Positions 35,899 through 45,198 of a stretch of DNA of 64,000 nt are shown here, in pieces (the first letter of the stretch is position 1; each line of letters opens with the position of its first letter). A program made the position numbers and the translations under genes. Origin of the DNA: Halonotius roseus (GTDB lineage: Archaea > Halobacteriota > Halobacteria > Halobacteriales > Haloferacaceae); assembly GCF_006861655.1 (NCBI RefSeq), contig NZ_SESI01000003.1:1-64000 (forward strand). The letters run 5' to 3'. Below the pieces are notes generated by a model. That model searched no databases. It was not told where the DNA came from and saw nothing but the letters and a program-made list of their open reading frames with translations.

Positions 35899-36996
35899 AT
35901 GCGAGTCCGACAGCGCGCCGTAACGTGGTCGCTGGGGCTGACCGCGGTGCTTGCTGTCGCTGTTACCCTGAGCGCGGGGATCGGCCCGGTGCGGATCCCG
36001 CCGGCAACAGTCGTGAAAATTCTGCTCAACGCGGTGTCGCTGCCGGCCGGGATCGAGCTGACACCGCTGTCGGTTGCCGGGGCGCTCCAGCTTCCGCTGC
36101 CGACGCTACAGTGGCAGTCGGCGGTTGCCTACCCGGTCGATCAGACGGCTGAGACGATCGTGATGCGCGTTCGACTCCCGCGAATCCTGCTGGCCGCGAC
36201 GGTCGGCTTCGCGCTGGCGGCCGCCGGCACCGTAATGCAGGGCTTCTTTCGGAATCCGATGGCCGATCCCTCGATCATCGGCGTCTCCTCGGGGGCCGCG
36301 GTCGGCGCGGTCGCCGCCATCGTCGTCCCCGCGGCGATCCCCTTCGGCCTGGGGCTTCGCGGCGCGGCGTTTCTCGGTGCGGTGATAACGGCCTTTGTCG
36401 TCTACCTGATCGCCACCGAGGGCGGCCGGACGCCGGTGGCGACGCTGCTGTTGGCGGGAGTGGCGATCCAGGCCTTCCTCGGGGCCGTGATCGCCGCCCT
36501 CCAGCTGTACAGCGGCGAGGGGCTTCGGGCGGTTGTCCACTGGCTGATGGGCCATCTCGGCAATGCCGGCTGGGATGACGTGACGATCACGCTGCTCATC
36601 GTCCCCGTGCTGTTTGGGGTTCTGCTGGCATATGCCCGCGATCTGAACGTGCTGCTGCTCGGCGAGGAGGCCGCCGCGGGGCTGGGTGTCGAGGTCGAGC
36701 GCACGAAACGACTCCTGCTTGCGGTGTCGGCGGTGTTGACCGCCGCCGCGGTCGCCGTCTCCGGTGTGATCGGGTTTGTCGGGCTCATCGTTCCGCATAT
36801 GCTGCGGTTGGTCGTCGGCCCCGACCATCGGGTGTTGCTGCCGGCGGCCGCACTGGGCGGGGCCTCCTTCCTCGTCATCACGGACACGGTCGCCCGCGCT
36901 GGCGCGACAGAGATCCCGGTCGGCATCGTCACCGCCGCACTGGGCGCGCCGTTCTTCCTGTATCTGCTCCGCAGCCGGGAGGTGCACGCGCTGTGA
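35899..36996 (+). CDS. btuC: cobalamin ABC transporter permease
   Basis: A 365-residue FecCD/BtuC permease with about ten helices. RLPRILLAATVGFALAAAGTVMQGFFRNPMADPSIIGVSSGAA is the family hallmark, and GLIVPHMLRLVVGPDHR lies near the end. The ATG at 35899 begins the first helix; the frame is open far upstream through the antisense of btuF and that part is not coding. Its last bases overlap btuD by 4. Confidence 0.92.
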   Translation: MRVRQRAVTWSLGLTAVLAVAVTLSAGIGPVRIPPATVVKILLNAVSLPAGIELTPLSVAGALQLPLPTLQWQSAVAYPVDQTAETIVMRVRLPRILLAATVGFALAAAGTVMQGFFRNPMADPSIIGVSSGAAVGAVAAIVVPAAIPFGLGLRGAAFLGAVITAFVVYLIATEGGRTPVATLLLAGVAIQAFLGAVIAALQLYSGEGLRAVVHWLMGHLGNAGWDDVTITLLIVPVLFGVLLAYARDLNVLLLGEEAAAGLGVEVERTKRLLLAVSAVLTAAAVAVSGVIGFVGLIVPHMLRLVVGPDHRVLLPAAALGGASFLVITDTVARAGATEIPVGIVTAALGAPFFLYLLRSREVHAL

Positions 36997-37802
36997 GCGA
37001 CCCGCCGCTCGTCGTCGACGACGTGTCGGTCACGCTCGGCGGGCGCGAGGTGGTGTCGAATGTCTCACTGACGGCTGACCGCGGTGAACTCGTTGGCCTC
37101 ATCGGCCCGAACGGCGCGGGGAAAACCACGTTGCTGCGGGCGATCCGCGGTGGCGTGCCCACGACGGCCGGCGAGATCGCGGTGACCGGTCAATCGGTGT
37201 CGTCGCTGTCGGCCAGAGCAATCGGCCGGCGGGTGGCAACGGTGCCACAGGAGACCGAGCTCTCGTTTGGGTTCTCCGTTGAGCAGGCGGTGGCGATGGG
37301 GCGGCACGCCCACATCGGCCGGTTTGGCACCCCCGACGAGACGGATCGGGAGGCGGTCGCCGACGCCCTGGCGCGAACCTCGCTGGAGTCGCTGGTGGAT
37401 CGCCCGGTCACCGATCTCAGCGGCGGCGAACGCCAGCGGGTGTTGTTGGCCCGCGCGCTGGCGCAGGCGACGCCGGTGCTGTTGTTGGATGAGCCGACCG
37501 CGAGCCTCGATATCAACCACGCGATCCGCACGTTGGAAACGATTCGGTCGGTCGTCGACGACGGCACCGCCGCGGTCGCCGCGATCCACGACCTGGATCT
37601 GGCGGCCCGCTACTGCGATCGGCTCATCCTGTTGGCCGACGGCGACGTTGTCGCCGCTGGCGACCCGGACACAGTGTTGACAAGCGAAACCCTGGCTGAC
37701 GCCTTCGATGCGACCGCAGTCGTCTCTCAGGATGCGGTGACCGACACACCACGGGTGACCGCGCTGCCGGACGAGTCGGCATCGACCAGCGACGAAGCGT
37801 AG
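36993..37802 (+). CDS. btuD: cobalamin ABC transporter ATPase
   Basis: A 269-residue ABC ATPase. Walker A is GPNGAGKTT, the signature LSGGERQR and Walker B LLLDEPTASLD. The start is GTG at 36993, overlapping the TGA of btuC by 4 bases. With btuC and the divergent btuF it completes the importer; CbiZ suggests that cobinamide and related corrinoids are also used. Confidence 0.92.
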   Translation: MSDPPLVVDDVSVTLGGREVVSNVSLTADRGELVGLIGPNGAGKTTLLRAIRGGVPTTAGEIAVTGQSVSSLSARAIGRRVATVPQETELSFGFSVEQAVAMGRHAHIGRFGTPDETDREAVADALARTSLESLVDRPVTDLSGGERQRVLLARALAQATPVLLLDEPTASLDINHAIRTLETIRSVVDDGTAAVAAIHDLDLAARYCDRLILLADGDVVAAGDPDTVLTSETLADAFDATAVVSQDAVTDTPRVTALPDESASTSDEA

Positions 37803-37860
37803 CGTCGACAACGCGGAATGTGCGTCGGCGATAACCACGAATGTGCGTCGTCGATCCTGC

Positions 37861-38139
37861 TTACGAGGCGTCTGTCAGATACCGATCATAGAGTTGGTCA
37901 CCGAGCAGGGTTCCAAACAGCCCGGAGATGACGACAAACGAGCCGATCGAAACCATCAGGAAGCTCACCCACTGCGTGAGCGGCTCGACCGGCGGCCACA
38001 GCATCGGAATTGTTCGAACGACAAACTCCCAGAAGACGGCGAGTTGCAGGACGGCAACACCCGCGCTACAGGCGGCCCGCACCCGCAGTCGTTCCCACGA
38101 CGGCCCGGGGCGGGGCGCGGGAAACTCGCTGTCGCTCAT
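37861..38139 (-). CDS. small membrane protein
   Basis: A 92-residue protein with two or three likely helices (AACSAGVAVLQLAVFWEFVV; WVSFLMVSIGSFVVISGLFGTLLG). No family recognised. The ATG at 38137-38139 is chosen. It converges with btuD and is divergent from trm5. Confidence 0.6.
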   Translation of the reverse strand: MSDSEFPAPRPGPSWERLRVRAACSAGVAVLQLAVFWEFVVRTIPMLWPPVEPLTQWVSFLMVSIGSFVVISGLFGTLLGDQLYDRYLTDAS

Positions 38140-38224
38140 TGGCGGTCGTTGGGGTGCCGCCCTGAAAGCCCTCGCGGTCGCCGCCAAACGTCACTCTTAG
38201 GCGCGGCGATATCGGAGACCCAGT

Positions 38225-39286
38225 ATGGACGTTCCGTGTGTCGCCGTCGCCCGCGAAGCCGGTGAGGCGGCCCGCACCGCGCTGGCGGAGGCGGGCGCGC
38301 TCGACGACGACCACGAGATCGCTGTCGACGACGGCAGGATCTATATTCCGGTCACCGATACCGACGCCGCTGTCGACGCTGTCGCCGCACTCGATGGCGA
38401 CGCTGAGATGACGACCCGCGACCTCCCCGTCCGCCAAGGGGTTCGCACGCCCGCCGATATCCTCGGCTTCGAGCCCTCCTTAGAGCGGATCGGCGATATC
38501 GTCGTCATCGACGAGGATGACCCCGACCGCGCGAGGGCGATCGCCGAGGCCGTCATCGACGCCGATCTCCCGGCTCGGTCGGTGCTCAACCGCGCCTCGA
38601 AGATCAAAGGCGAGCTTCGGGTGCGAGAGTGGGAGGTGGTGGCTGTCGATAGCTCAGCGACAGCCGAGGAGACCAACGCGGCCGCAGCCAGCGATCTCTC
38701 GCCGACCGAAACAGTGCATCGAGAGTACAGCCATGAATTTCTGCTTGATCTTGCCGCCGTCTACTTCTCGCCGCGGCTCGCCACCGAACGCCACCGCGTT
38801 GTCGAGCAGATCGAACCGGGCGAGCAAGTATTGGATATGTTTGCCGGCGTCGGCCCGTTTGCGATCCCCGCCGCCAGCCGCGGGGCCAGCGTTGTCGCCG
38901 TCGACCTCAACGAGACGGCGATCGACTACTGCCGGGAGAACGCCCGCCGCAATGGTGTCTCCGACCGGGTGACCGCGATCGCCGGCGACGTGCGCGATGT
39001 CGCCGACGACTATCGCGGGTGGGCCGACCGGCTGGTGATGAATCTCCCCCACAGCGCGAACGAGTTTGTTGAAACCGCGGTCGAACTTGCCGGCGAGGAG
39101 TGTGTGATCCACTACTACGACATCCAACACGAGGACGATCCCTTCGGGCCCGGAATCGCGGCGATCCGCGAGGCCGCCGAGCCGGAATACGCCGTGAGCG
39201 TCGAGACCGAACACGTCGTTCGGTCGTACGCACCACACGAACTGAACGTCTGTCTTGACGTGCAGCTGACAACGACCCACCGATAG
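38225..39286 (+). CDS. trm5: tRNA (guanine37-N1)-methyltransferase Trm5 family
   Basis: A 353-residue methyltransferase. An N-terminal D1-like region leads to the Rossmann core with LDMFAGVGPFAIPAA (motif I), VVAVDLNETAIDYC and the catalytic region MNLPHSANEF, which is characteristic of Trm5. It makes m1G37 in tRNA and related proteins form wyosine precursors. A 41-base gap separates it from rtcB, which suggests a tRNA-maturation unit. Confidence 0.9.
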   Translation: MDVPCVAVAREAGEAARTALAEAGALDDDHEIAVDDGRIYIPVTDTDAAVDAVAALDGDAEMTTRDLPVRQGVRTPADILGFEPSLERIGDIVVIDEDDPDRARAIAEAVIDADLPARSVLNRASKIKGELRVREWEVVAVDSSATAEETNAAAASDLSPTETVHREYSHEFLLDLAAVYFSPRLATERHRVVEQIEPGEQVLDMFAGVGPFAIPAASRGASVVAVDLNETAIDYCRENARRNGVSDRVTAIAGDVRDVADDYRGWADRLVMNLPHSANEFVETAVELAGEECVIHYYDIQHEDDPFGPGIAAIREAAEPEYAVSVETEHVVRSYAPHELNVCLDVQLTTTHR

Positions 39287-39327
39287 CGGGCACAACGCTC
39301 TTTCGCGTCGGCCGACGACGGCCAACT

Positions 39328-40788
39328 ATGACCACACGAGAGATCAACGGCTATCAGCTCCACCGGATTCGGGAGCACGTCTGGGAGATCCCCAAGACGG
39401 GTGAGATGCGTGTCCCGGCGCGGCTGCTCGCCAGCGAAGCCCTCCTCGACCAGATCGGCGACGACAACACCCTCGATCAGATCACAAACGCCACCCAACT
39501 GCCGGGGATCACCACCCACGCGCTCTGTATGCCGGACGGCCACCAGGGATACGGGTTCCCGGTCGGCGGCGTCGGCGCGATCGACGCCGAGGATGGCTGC
39601 ATCTCGCCCGGCGCGGTCGGCTTCGATATCAACTGCGGCGTCCGTATGGTGCGGACGACCCTCACCTACGACGACCTCCGCGGTCGGGAGGAAGAGCTCG
39701 TCAACGCGCTGTTTGCCAACATCCCGACCGGCATCGGCCACGGTGGCGTTGTCGAAACCGACGTGGAGACCGTCACCGAGGTACTCGACCGCGGGCTCGA
39801 CTGGGCGGTCGAGGAAGGGTATGCGACACGGGACGATATGCTGCACTGCGAGGATGAAGGCCGCCGTCCGAACGCCGACAGCGACTTCGTCTCAGCAGGT
39901 GCGAAAAACCGCGGCAAAAACCAGATCGGCAGCCTCGGCTCGGGCAACCATTTCCTCGAAGTCCAGCGCGTCACCGAGATCTTCGACGATGGGGTGGCCG
40001 ACGCCTACGGGCTGGAACCCGAGCAGATCGTCGTGATGATCCACTGCGGGAGCCGCGGGCTCGGCCACCAGGTCTGTAAGGACTACGTCAGCCGCATCAG
40101 CGAGGAACACGCCGAGTTCAACGCCGACCTCCCGGACGACAACCTCGCGGCCGCCCCCGCCGGCAGTCAGGTTGCCGAGGAGTATTACGGCGCGATGGGC
40201 GCGGCGATCAACTTCGCGTGGGTCAACCGCCAGCTGCTCACCTACCAAACGCGGCAGGTCTTCGAGCGCGTGTTCGACCGCGACTGGGAAGAGATGGGGA
40301 TGGAGCTGCTGTACGATGTCGCCCACAACATCGCCAAAAAGGAGTTTCACGACGTTAACGGCGACGTGCGGGAACTCTACGTCCACCGCAAGGGCGCGAC
40401 GCGGGCGTTCCCGGCCGGCCGCGAGGAGGTGCCCCGTGCCTACCGTGAGGTGGGCCAGCCCGTTCTCCTGCCGGGCAGCATGGGCACCGGCAGCTACGTG
40501 CTGCGCGGCGGGGATGGCTCGCTCGCCGAGAGCTTTGGGTCGACAGCCCACGGCGCGGGTCGGCTCATGAGCCGCACGCAGGCCAAACGCGAGTACGGCG
40601 CGAGCGACGTACAAACCGACCTCCGCGATCAACAACAGATCTACATCAAAGCCGAGGACGGCGAAACGATCGCCGAGGAGGCACCCGGCGTCTACAAGGA
40701 TATCGATGACGTGGTCGCCGTCTCGGAGGCTCTCGATCTCGCCGATCCGGTCGCCCGCACGGTGCCGGTCTGTAATATCAAGGGCTGA
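39328..40788 (+). CDS. rtcB: RNA-splicing ligase RtcB
   Basis: A 486-residue GTP-dependent RNA ligase that joins 2',3'-cyclic phosphate ends during tRNA intron splicing. Nucleophilic His408 is in STAHGAGRLMSR. Mn ligands lie in DGHQGYGFPVGG, FDINCGVR and GSGNHFLEV. Length is normal with no intein. It follows trm5 in a likely operon. Archease, the activator, is not in the window. Confidence 0.95.
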   Translation: MTTREINGYQLHRIREHVWEIPKTGEMRVPARLLASEALLDQIGDDNTLDQITNATQLPGITTHALCMPDGHQGYGFPVGGVGAIDAEDGCISPGAVGFDINCGVRMVRTTLTYDDLRGREEELVNALFANIPTGIGHGGVVETDVETVTEVLDRGLDWAVEEGYATRDDMLHCEDEGRRPNADSDFVSAGAKNRGKNQIGSLGSGNHFLEVQRVTEIFDDGVADAYGLEPEQIVVMIHCGSRGLGHQVCKDYVSRISEEHAEFNADLPDDNLAAAPAGSQVAEEYYGAMGAAINFAWVNRQLLTYQTRQVFERVFDRDWEEMGMELLYDVAHNIAKKEFHDVNGDVRELYVHRKGATRAFPAGREEVPRAYREVGQPVLLPGSMGTGSYVLRGGDGSLAESFGSTAHGAGRLMSRTQAKREYGASDVQTDLRDQQQIYIKAEDGETIAEEAPGVYKDIDDVVAVSEALDLADPVARTVPVCNIKG

Positions 40789-40935
40789 GGTGGAAGCGTC
40801 GTCGGTGAAATACCTCGGGTTCGATGGACTGATCGAGACTGTCGCTTTCTACCCGGAGGGCGATACCAGGCGTTTGTAGTAGACAGAATAATATGCGAGA
40901 AAGCCCTCGAATGAAGCAATTGATTGATTCCCCCT

Positions 40936-42477
40936 ATGCCTGAAGAGCAATTCACGTACGATGGTAATATCATCAGTTCTGAGGAGGGAAAACCAGACTT
41001 CATCGAAGCGAGTCTCAATGCGATTCCAGATATCTTCTATGTCGTCGATACTGAAGGCGATTTCCAGCGGTGGAACGACAAACTCCCACAACGCACCGGC
41101 TACACCGACGAAGAGATCGGGACGATGAACGCCCTCGAATTCTTCACGGGGGACGATCGCGAGACGATCGAATCGGGAATTGAGACAATTTTGCAGACGG
41201 GCGAGACTATCACCGAAGCTGAGATCACCACCAAAGAGCGCCACACCATCCCCCATGAGTTTCGAGGGGTCAGACAAACTGACGCCGAAGGTACCCCGAC
41301 GGGCATCATCGGCATTGGAAGGGATATATCGACCCGAAAACACCGAGAGGAGGAACTGAAAGCACTGAACACACGGTTTGATCTGGCGTTGTCCCAAACT
41401 GATACAGGGATCTGGGAACTCGACATAGCATCCGGGACAGTCCGCTGGGATACAACCAGTGAACGCCTGTTCGGATACGACCCTGGGGAATTTCCGGGGA
41501 CATACGCTGGGGTTGGCAGCCGAGTTGTCGACAGCGAAACAGCACCCACCGGGGAAACGACCGACACAACAGGGACTGAGCCCAACTACCGACCTGAATA
41601 CGGAGATCGCATTCCGGATGAGGATCTCGATCGGGTATCGGAACAGCTTGAACACGCCATTAAGACCGGCGAACAATACCAGGCTGATTTCCGGGTGCAA
41701 CCGCCAGACGAGCCCCAACGCTGGATCCAGGCTCGTGGGGTCGTCGAGTACAACCATGATGGGAGCCCAGACCGGATAATTGGTGTCCAAACCGATATCA
41801 CGGCCCAGAAAGAGCGTGAACGCGAACTCGAACGAACAAAACAGAGCCTCGAAGAAAAAAATGAGCGGCTCAATCAGTTTGCTGCGACAGTCTCACATGA
41901 CCTGCGGAATCCCCTTGAGATCGCACAGGGATACCTCGATGTTGCTCGGGAGACCGGTGAGGACGATGCCTTTGAGACCATCGAACGGTCGCTCGGTCGC
42001 ATGGAGTCGATGATCGATGAGTTGCTGACGTTGGCTCGCACCGAGACAGTCGATCCCGAGACTGAATCGCTCCGTCTGGGCGACATTGTTGCGATGGCCT
42101 GGGAAACTACCCAGACAGGGGCGGCGACGATCACGTGTGACCTTCCGGACTCGATGACCGTTGTGGCCGATCAATCACTCCTGAAAAACGTCTTTGAGAA
42201 TCTGTTCCGCAATGCCGTCGAACACAACGAGTCGCCGGTAACCGTCTCTGTCGGCCAGTTAGACGGCGGCGGCTTCTATATTGAAGATACCGGTGCCGGA
42301 TTGCCCGAAACTGATGCACAGTCAGTGTTTGAGCAGGGAGTTACCACCAATAACAGTGGGACTGGATTTGGGCTGGCCATCACCCGGAACCTGATTGAGG
42401 CCCACGGCTGGACGATCACCGCGACTGAGGGGACAGCTGGTGGGGCCCGATTTGAGATTCTCACTGATGGCTCCTAA
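40936..42477 (+). CDS. PAS-domain sensor histidine kinase
   Basis: A 513-residue cytoplasmic kinase with two PAS domains (about residues 20-135, with DIFYVVDTEGDFQRWN; and about 145-290, with a IWELDIASGTVRWD segment) followed by the kinase core. The H-box is ATVSHDLRNPLEIAQG, the N-box NLFRNAVEHN, then EDTGAGLP and GTGFGLAI. A TTG further up the frame is possible, but the ATG at 40936 is the better start. No membrane segment. Partner regulator unknown. Confidence 0.88.
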   Translation: MPEEQFTYDGNIISSEEGKPDFIEASLNAIPDIFYVVDTEGDFQRWNDKLPQRTGYTDEEIGTMNALEFFTGDDRETIESGIETILQTGETITEAEITTKERHTIPHEFRGVRQTDAEGTPTGIIGIGRDISTRKHREEELKALNTRFDLALSQTDTGIWELDIASGTVRWDTTSERLFGYDPGEFPGTYAGVGSRVVDSETAPTGETTDTTGTEPNYRPEYGDRIPDEDLDRVSEQLEHAIKTGEQYQADFRVQPPDEPQRWIQARGVVEYNHDGSPDRIIGVQTDITAQKERERELERTKQSLEEKNERLNQFAATVSHDLRNPLEIAQGYLDVARETGEDDAFETIERSLGRMESMIDELLTLARTETVDPETESLRLGDIVAMAWETTQTGAATITCDLPDSMTVVADQSLLKNVFENLFRNAVEHNESPVTVSVGQLDGGGFYIEDTGAGLPETDAQSVFEQGVTTNNSGTGFGLAITRNLIEAHGWTITATEGTAGGARFEILTDGS

Positions 42478-42570
42478 GTCGGGGGCGTATCTACTTCTCA
42501 GGATCGTTGGCAACAACCCAACAAGAAGTCGTCTGAATCACGATAGAGTCACCGCTCACCGATCAGGGAC

Positions 42571-42656
42571 GCCGCCAGCCAAAAACTGGCCGGCGGCGCA
42601 AACGTAGTGTGCTGGTAGCGGGGTCAAGTGCTACGACCACCCGGAACAGGGTGGTC
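42571..42656. other. two hairpins in a 320-base gene-free stretch
   Basis: Between the histidine kinase and the convergent zinc-ribbon gene no gene is supported. It holds an imperfect hairpin at 42571-42597 (GCCGCCAGCC paired with GGCCGGCGGC) and a perfect one at 42635-42656 (GACCACCC, 6-nt loop, GGGTGGTC). The first lies about 95 bases after the kinase stop. They may be terminator structures or a small RNA. Confidence 0.4.
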
Positions 42657-42798
42657 ACTATACCATATGTCGACCAGCTATATCAACATGTCGGGTAGGG
42701 ACACCGATGGTTGCCTCTACCGTTTGCATTGATTCCACCGTGATGTTGTCCGTCATCCTGAAAATGTTGAGCCGCTGGTACAGCCGCCAACAAACTAC

Positions 42799-43173
42799 TT
42801 ACGACCAGAATCCGCCCGATCCCGGCCCAGAGGGGCCGCGCGGGCCGCTGGGTGCAGTGGGTGACTCATCGGCGAGTTCGACGCGTTCGCTCGGCTGTCG
42901 TGGATCGATCTCCTGGCCGGCTTCGAACCGAACAAAGCTCAGATAAAACGACTCCCCACAGCCGGTTTCGCCCTCCCGAAGCGTCCCATCCTCGCCGCAG
43001 GTGAACTCGACGCCATCAACGCCGTCCTCGTCCTCAAATGGCTCATCGGGAGCGACGTACGACCAGCCCTCGAAGGGGTACGGTGTCACCGCCTTGTCGT
43101 CGAGATAGCCCGTGCGTTCGAGTTCGACGATCGCCTCACAGTGTGGACAGTGGTAGGTGACGATGTAACTCAT
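42799..43173 (-). CDS. zinc-ribbon-like protein with acidic tail
   Basis: A 124-residue protein. CPHC and a later pair of single Cys (TCGEDG and GCGESF) could form one zinc site. The C-terminus is Pro/Gly/Ser-rich and probably disordered (GPSGPGSGGFWS). The ATG at 43171-43173 starts the ordered part (MSYIVTYHCPHC); a start two codons earlier is possible. No assigned function. Confidence 0.65.
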   Translation of the reverse strand: MSYIVTYHCPHCEAIVELERTGYLDDKAVTPYPFEGWSYVAPDEPFEDEDGVDGVEFTCGEDGTLREGETGCGESFYLSFVRFEAGQEIDPRQPSERVELADESPTAPSGPRGPSGPGSGGFWS

Positions 43174-43220
43174 TGCCATCAGTTGGGCGGGGCCGCTATT
43201 GAGCCCTTCGTGCGCCCCTA

Positions 43221-45089
43221 TCACGTGATCCGGTCGAGTGCCCACGCCGCCCGCTGTCGCACTGATTCCTTCGGATCGGTGTGGCGACGCTCGGCCAACG
43301 CGTCGGCTGCCGCGGCGGCGTCACACCGGCCCAACGCCCAACAGGCGTGGACGCGGCTGCGCGTCCAACTGTCGTCTAACAGATCGACCAGGGCGTCGAC
43401 AAACGGTTTGACATGTCGGGGTCTCACCGCGGCGATGCGGGCGAACGCACCGGCTGTATTCGACCGCACCGTCGGATCACTATCGGAGAGGAGCCCGGCG
43501 AGCTCGTCGGTGTAGGGGGCGATATCGGTCGGATACTCGGCCGCGATATCGCCGAGAATCCCGACCGTGTTGGCGCGAAGCTCCGAACTGTCGGCGGTGA
43601 GCTGTGCGAGCAGCGTCGGCACCGCCGGCGTCGCCGCGGCCGGGTAGGCAGCCGTCACGCGGCCGAGCGCGGCGGTGGTGGTGATCCGGTAGGCGGTGTC
43701 GTCGGTCTCCAGCAGCGAACACAGCTGCGGGACGAGCGGTCGAACGGCGTCAGGATGGTTCTTGGCAACGAGCCCGACGGTCGCCAGTGCCTGCCGGCGC
43801 GCGCGGGTTGGGGTCGGGGCCAACAGCGAGCCGAAAGCGGGTATCGCATCCACGACAGCACCGGGATCGTGGTCGGCCACATGGCCCAACAGCCGCGTTG
43901 CCGCCGTCGCCACCAGCCGGCTGTCGGCGGGGAGCGTGTCGATCACGGCGTCGACCGCGTCGGCGACGACAGCCGGCTGTACCGCCGCGATATGGGCCAG
44001 CGAACGCAGGGCGTACAGTCGGCTGAGTCGACCATCATCCAGACACGCCACGAGCGACTCGACCGCCGTCACTCCGGGGGTCGGTGTCGCCGCAAGCACC
44101 GATGCAACGATCCGGAGCGCGGTCGTCTGTGTCTGAGGGTCAGCCGTCCGCGCGACCGCCGCAAGCCCGGCGGTATCGATCACGCCGGGGGCGGCACTCG
44201 CCAGCTGACCGTAGCGATCGAGCTGTTGTGGCGAGGCATCCGGCTCAGGTGCTGAAACCGTTGGCTGCGGAGGGATTGAGATGGTCTCGATCGCTGACGG
44301 TGAGATGGTGAGTCGCCGAGGGGCAGATTCGGCTGTCAACGCCGACACCTGCGGGGCGGCGTGAGCGGAGCGATCGTCCGCCGCGCGCCGAACGTCGACG
44401 ACGGGGACATCGATCGATCGCGCCCCAGCCGTCGTCTCGATCCGGATGGCGGTGCCGTCGGCGACGTGCTCACAGAACGCGGTGATGTCGCCAACGGTGT
44501 CGGGCTCGATCCGTACCTGTCGTGGCGAGCCGTGATGGTCGATCCCGAACCACCGCAACGGCCGGCCGTCGGCGTCGGTGTGGCGGCGCAGGAACTCGGC
44601 GGCCGACTCACAGCCGAGCGCGTCGCGGGCCAGCTGCCACGTCTCGTCGGTGCCGATCCGCCAACAGGTGACCCCATCGACAACGACGGGATTGGGGCCG
44701 CTCGCGGGTGGGGTCGCCGGAGGCTCAGCGGGTGAATCGGATGTTGACGACGGGTCGGTTGCCGACGGCGAATCGGTTGCTGACGGCAAATCGGTTGCCG
44801 ACGGCGGGTCGATCGACGAACCATCGGGGGTCGTCGCGGCCGTCGCACAGCCCTCACAGACCGGGTTCGGGATCGGGGTGAGCAGCCGCGTCCCCCCGTC
44901 GGGTTCGGGGGTCGCGTCGCCTGTCGCCGGATCGGCTCCGATCGTCGGCTGACCCCCAAGCACCGGGGGCGAATCTGGGCCGACGGCCTGCTCTGTGGGC
45001 CGATCCGATCCCGGCTCGTCGCTCAGCCACGAGATCGGGCTACCGCAACAACAGCAGTGGGGAACATGGTGGGGTGACTGGAACGCCAT
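43221..45089 (-). CDS. HEAT-repeat protein with Cys-rich N-terminus
   Basis: A 622-residue protein. Residues 1-20 contain HCCCCG and a further Cys pair follows (CEGC). Residues about 95-130 are a Pro/Ser/Thr/Asp-rich linker with near-tandem SATD units. About 135-265 is a separate alpha/beta-like module. The C-terminal 320 residues are HEAT or ARM-type helical repeats, seen in QALATVGLVAKNHPDAVRPLV and similar units. HEAT arrays bind proteins or nucleic acids. Function unknown. Confidence 0.7.
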   Translation of the reverse strand: MAFQSPHHVPHCCCCGSPISWLSDEPGSDRPTEQAVGPDSPPVLGGQPTIGADPATGDATPEPDGGTRLLTPIPNPVCEGCATAATTPDGSSIDPPSATDLPSATDSPSATDPSSTSDSPAEPPATPPASGPNPVVVDGVTCWRIGTDETWQLARDALGCESAAEFLRRHTDADGRPLRWFGIDHHGSPRQVRIEPDTVGDITAFCEHVADGTAIRIETTAGARSIDVPVVDVRRAADDRSAHAAPQVSALTAESAPRRLTISPSAIETISIPPQPTVSAPEPDASPQQLDRYGQLASAAPGVIDTAGLAAVARTADPQTQTTALRIVASVLAATPTPGVTAVESLVACLDDGRLSRLYALRSLAHIAAVQPAVVADAVDAVIDTLPADSRLVATAATRLLGHVADHDPGAVVDAIPAFGSLLAPTPTRARRQALATVGLVAKNHPDAVRPLVPQLCSLLETDDTAYRITTTAALGRVTAAYPAAATPAVPTLLAQLTADSSELRANTVGILGDIAAEYPTDIAPYTDELAGLLSDSDPTVRSNTAGAFARIAAVRPRHVKPFVDALVDLLDDSWTRSRVHACWALGRCDAAAAADALAERRHTDPKESVRQRAAWALDRIT

Positions 45090-45198
45090 CTGACTGATAC
45101 CGGATGGTCACCATACCACTCAAAAAGCGTTCGCCCGTAGTTATCACCGGAGATAATTTGCTGATACGGCGGTAAAATCAGCGGTCGGCGACAGCAGG

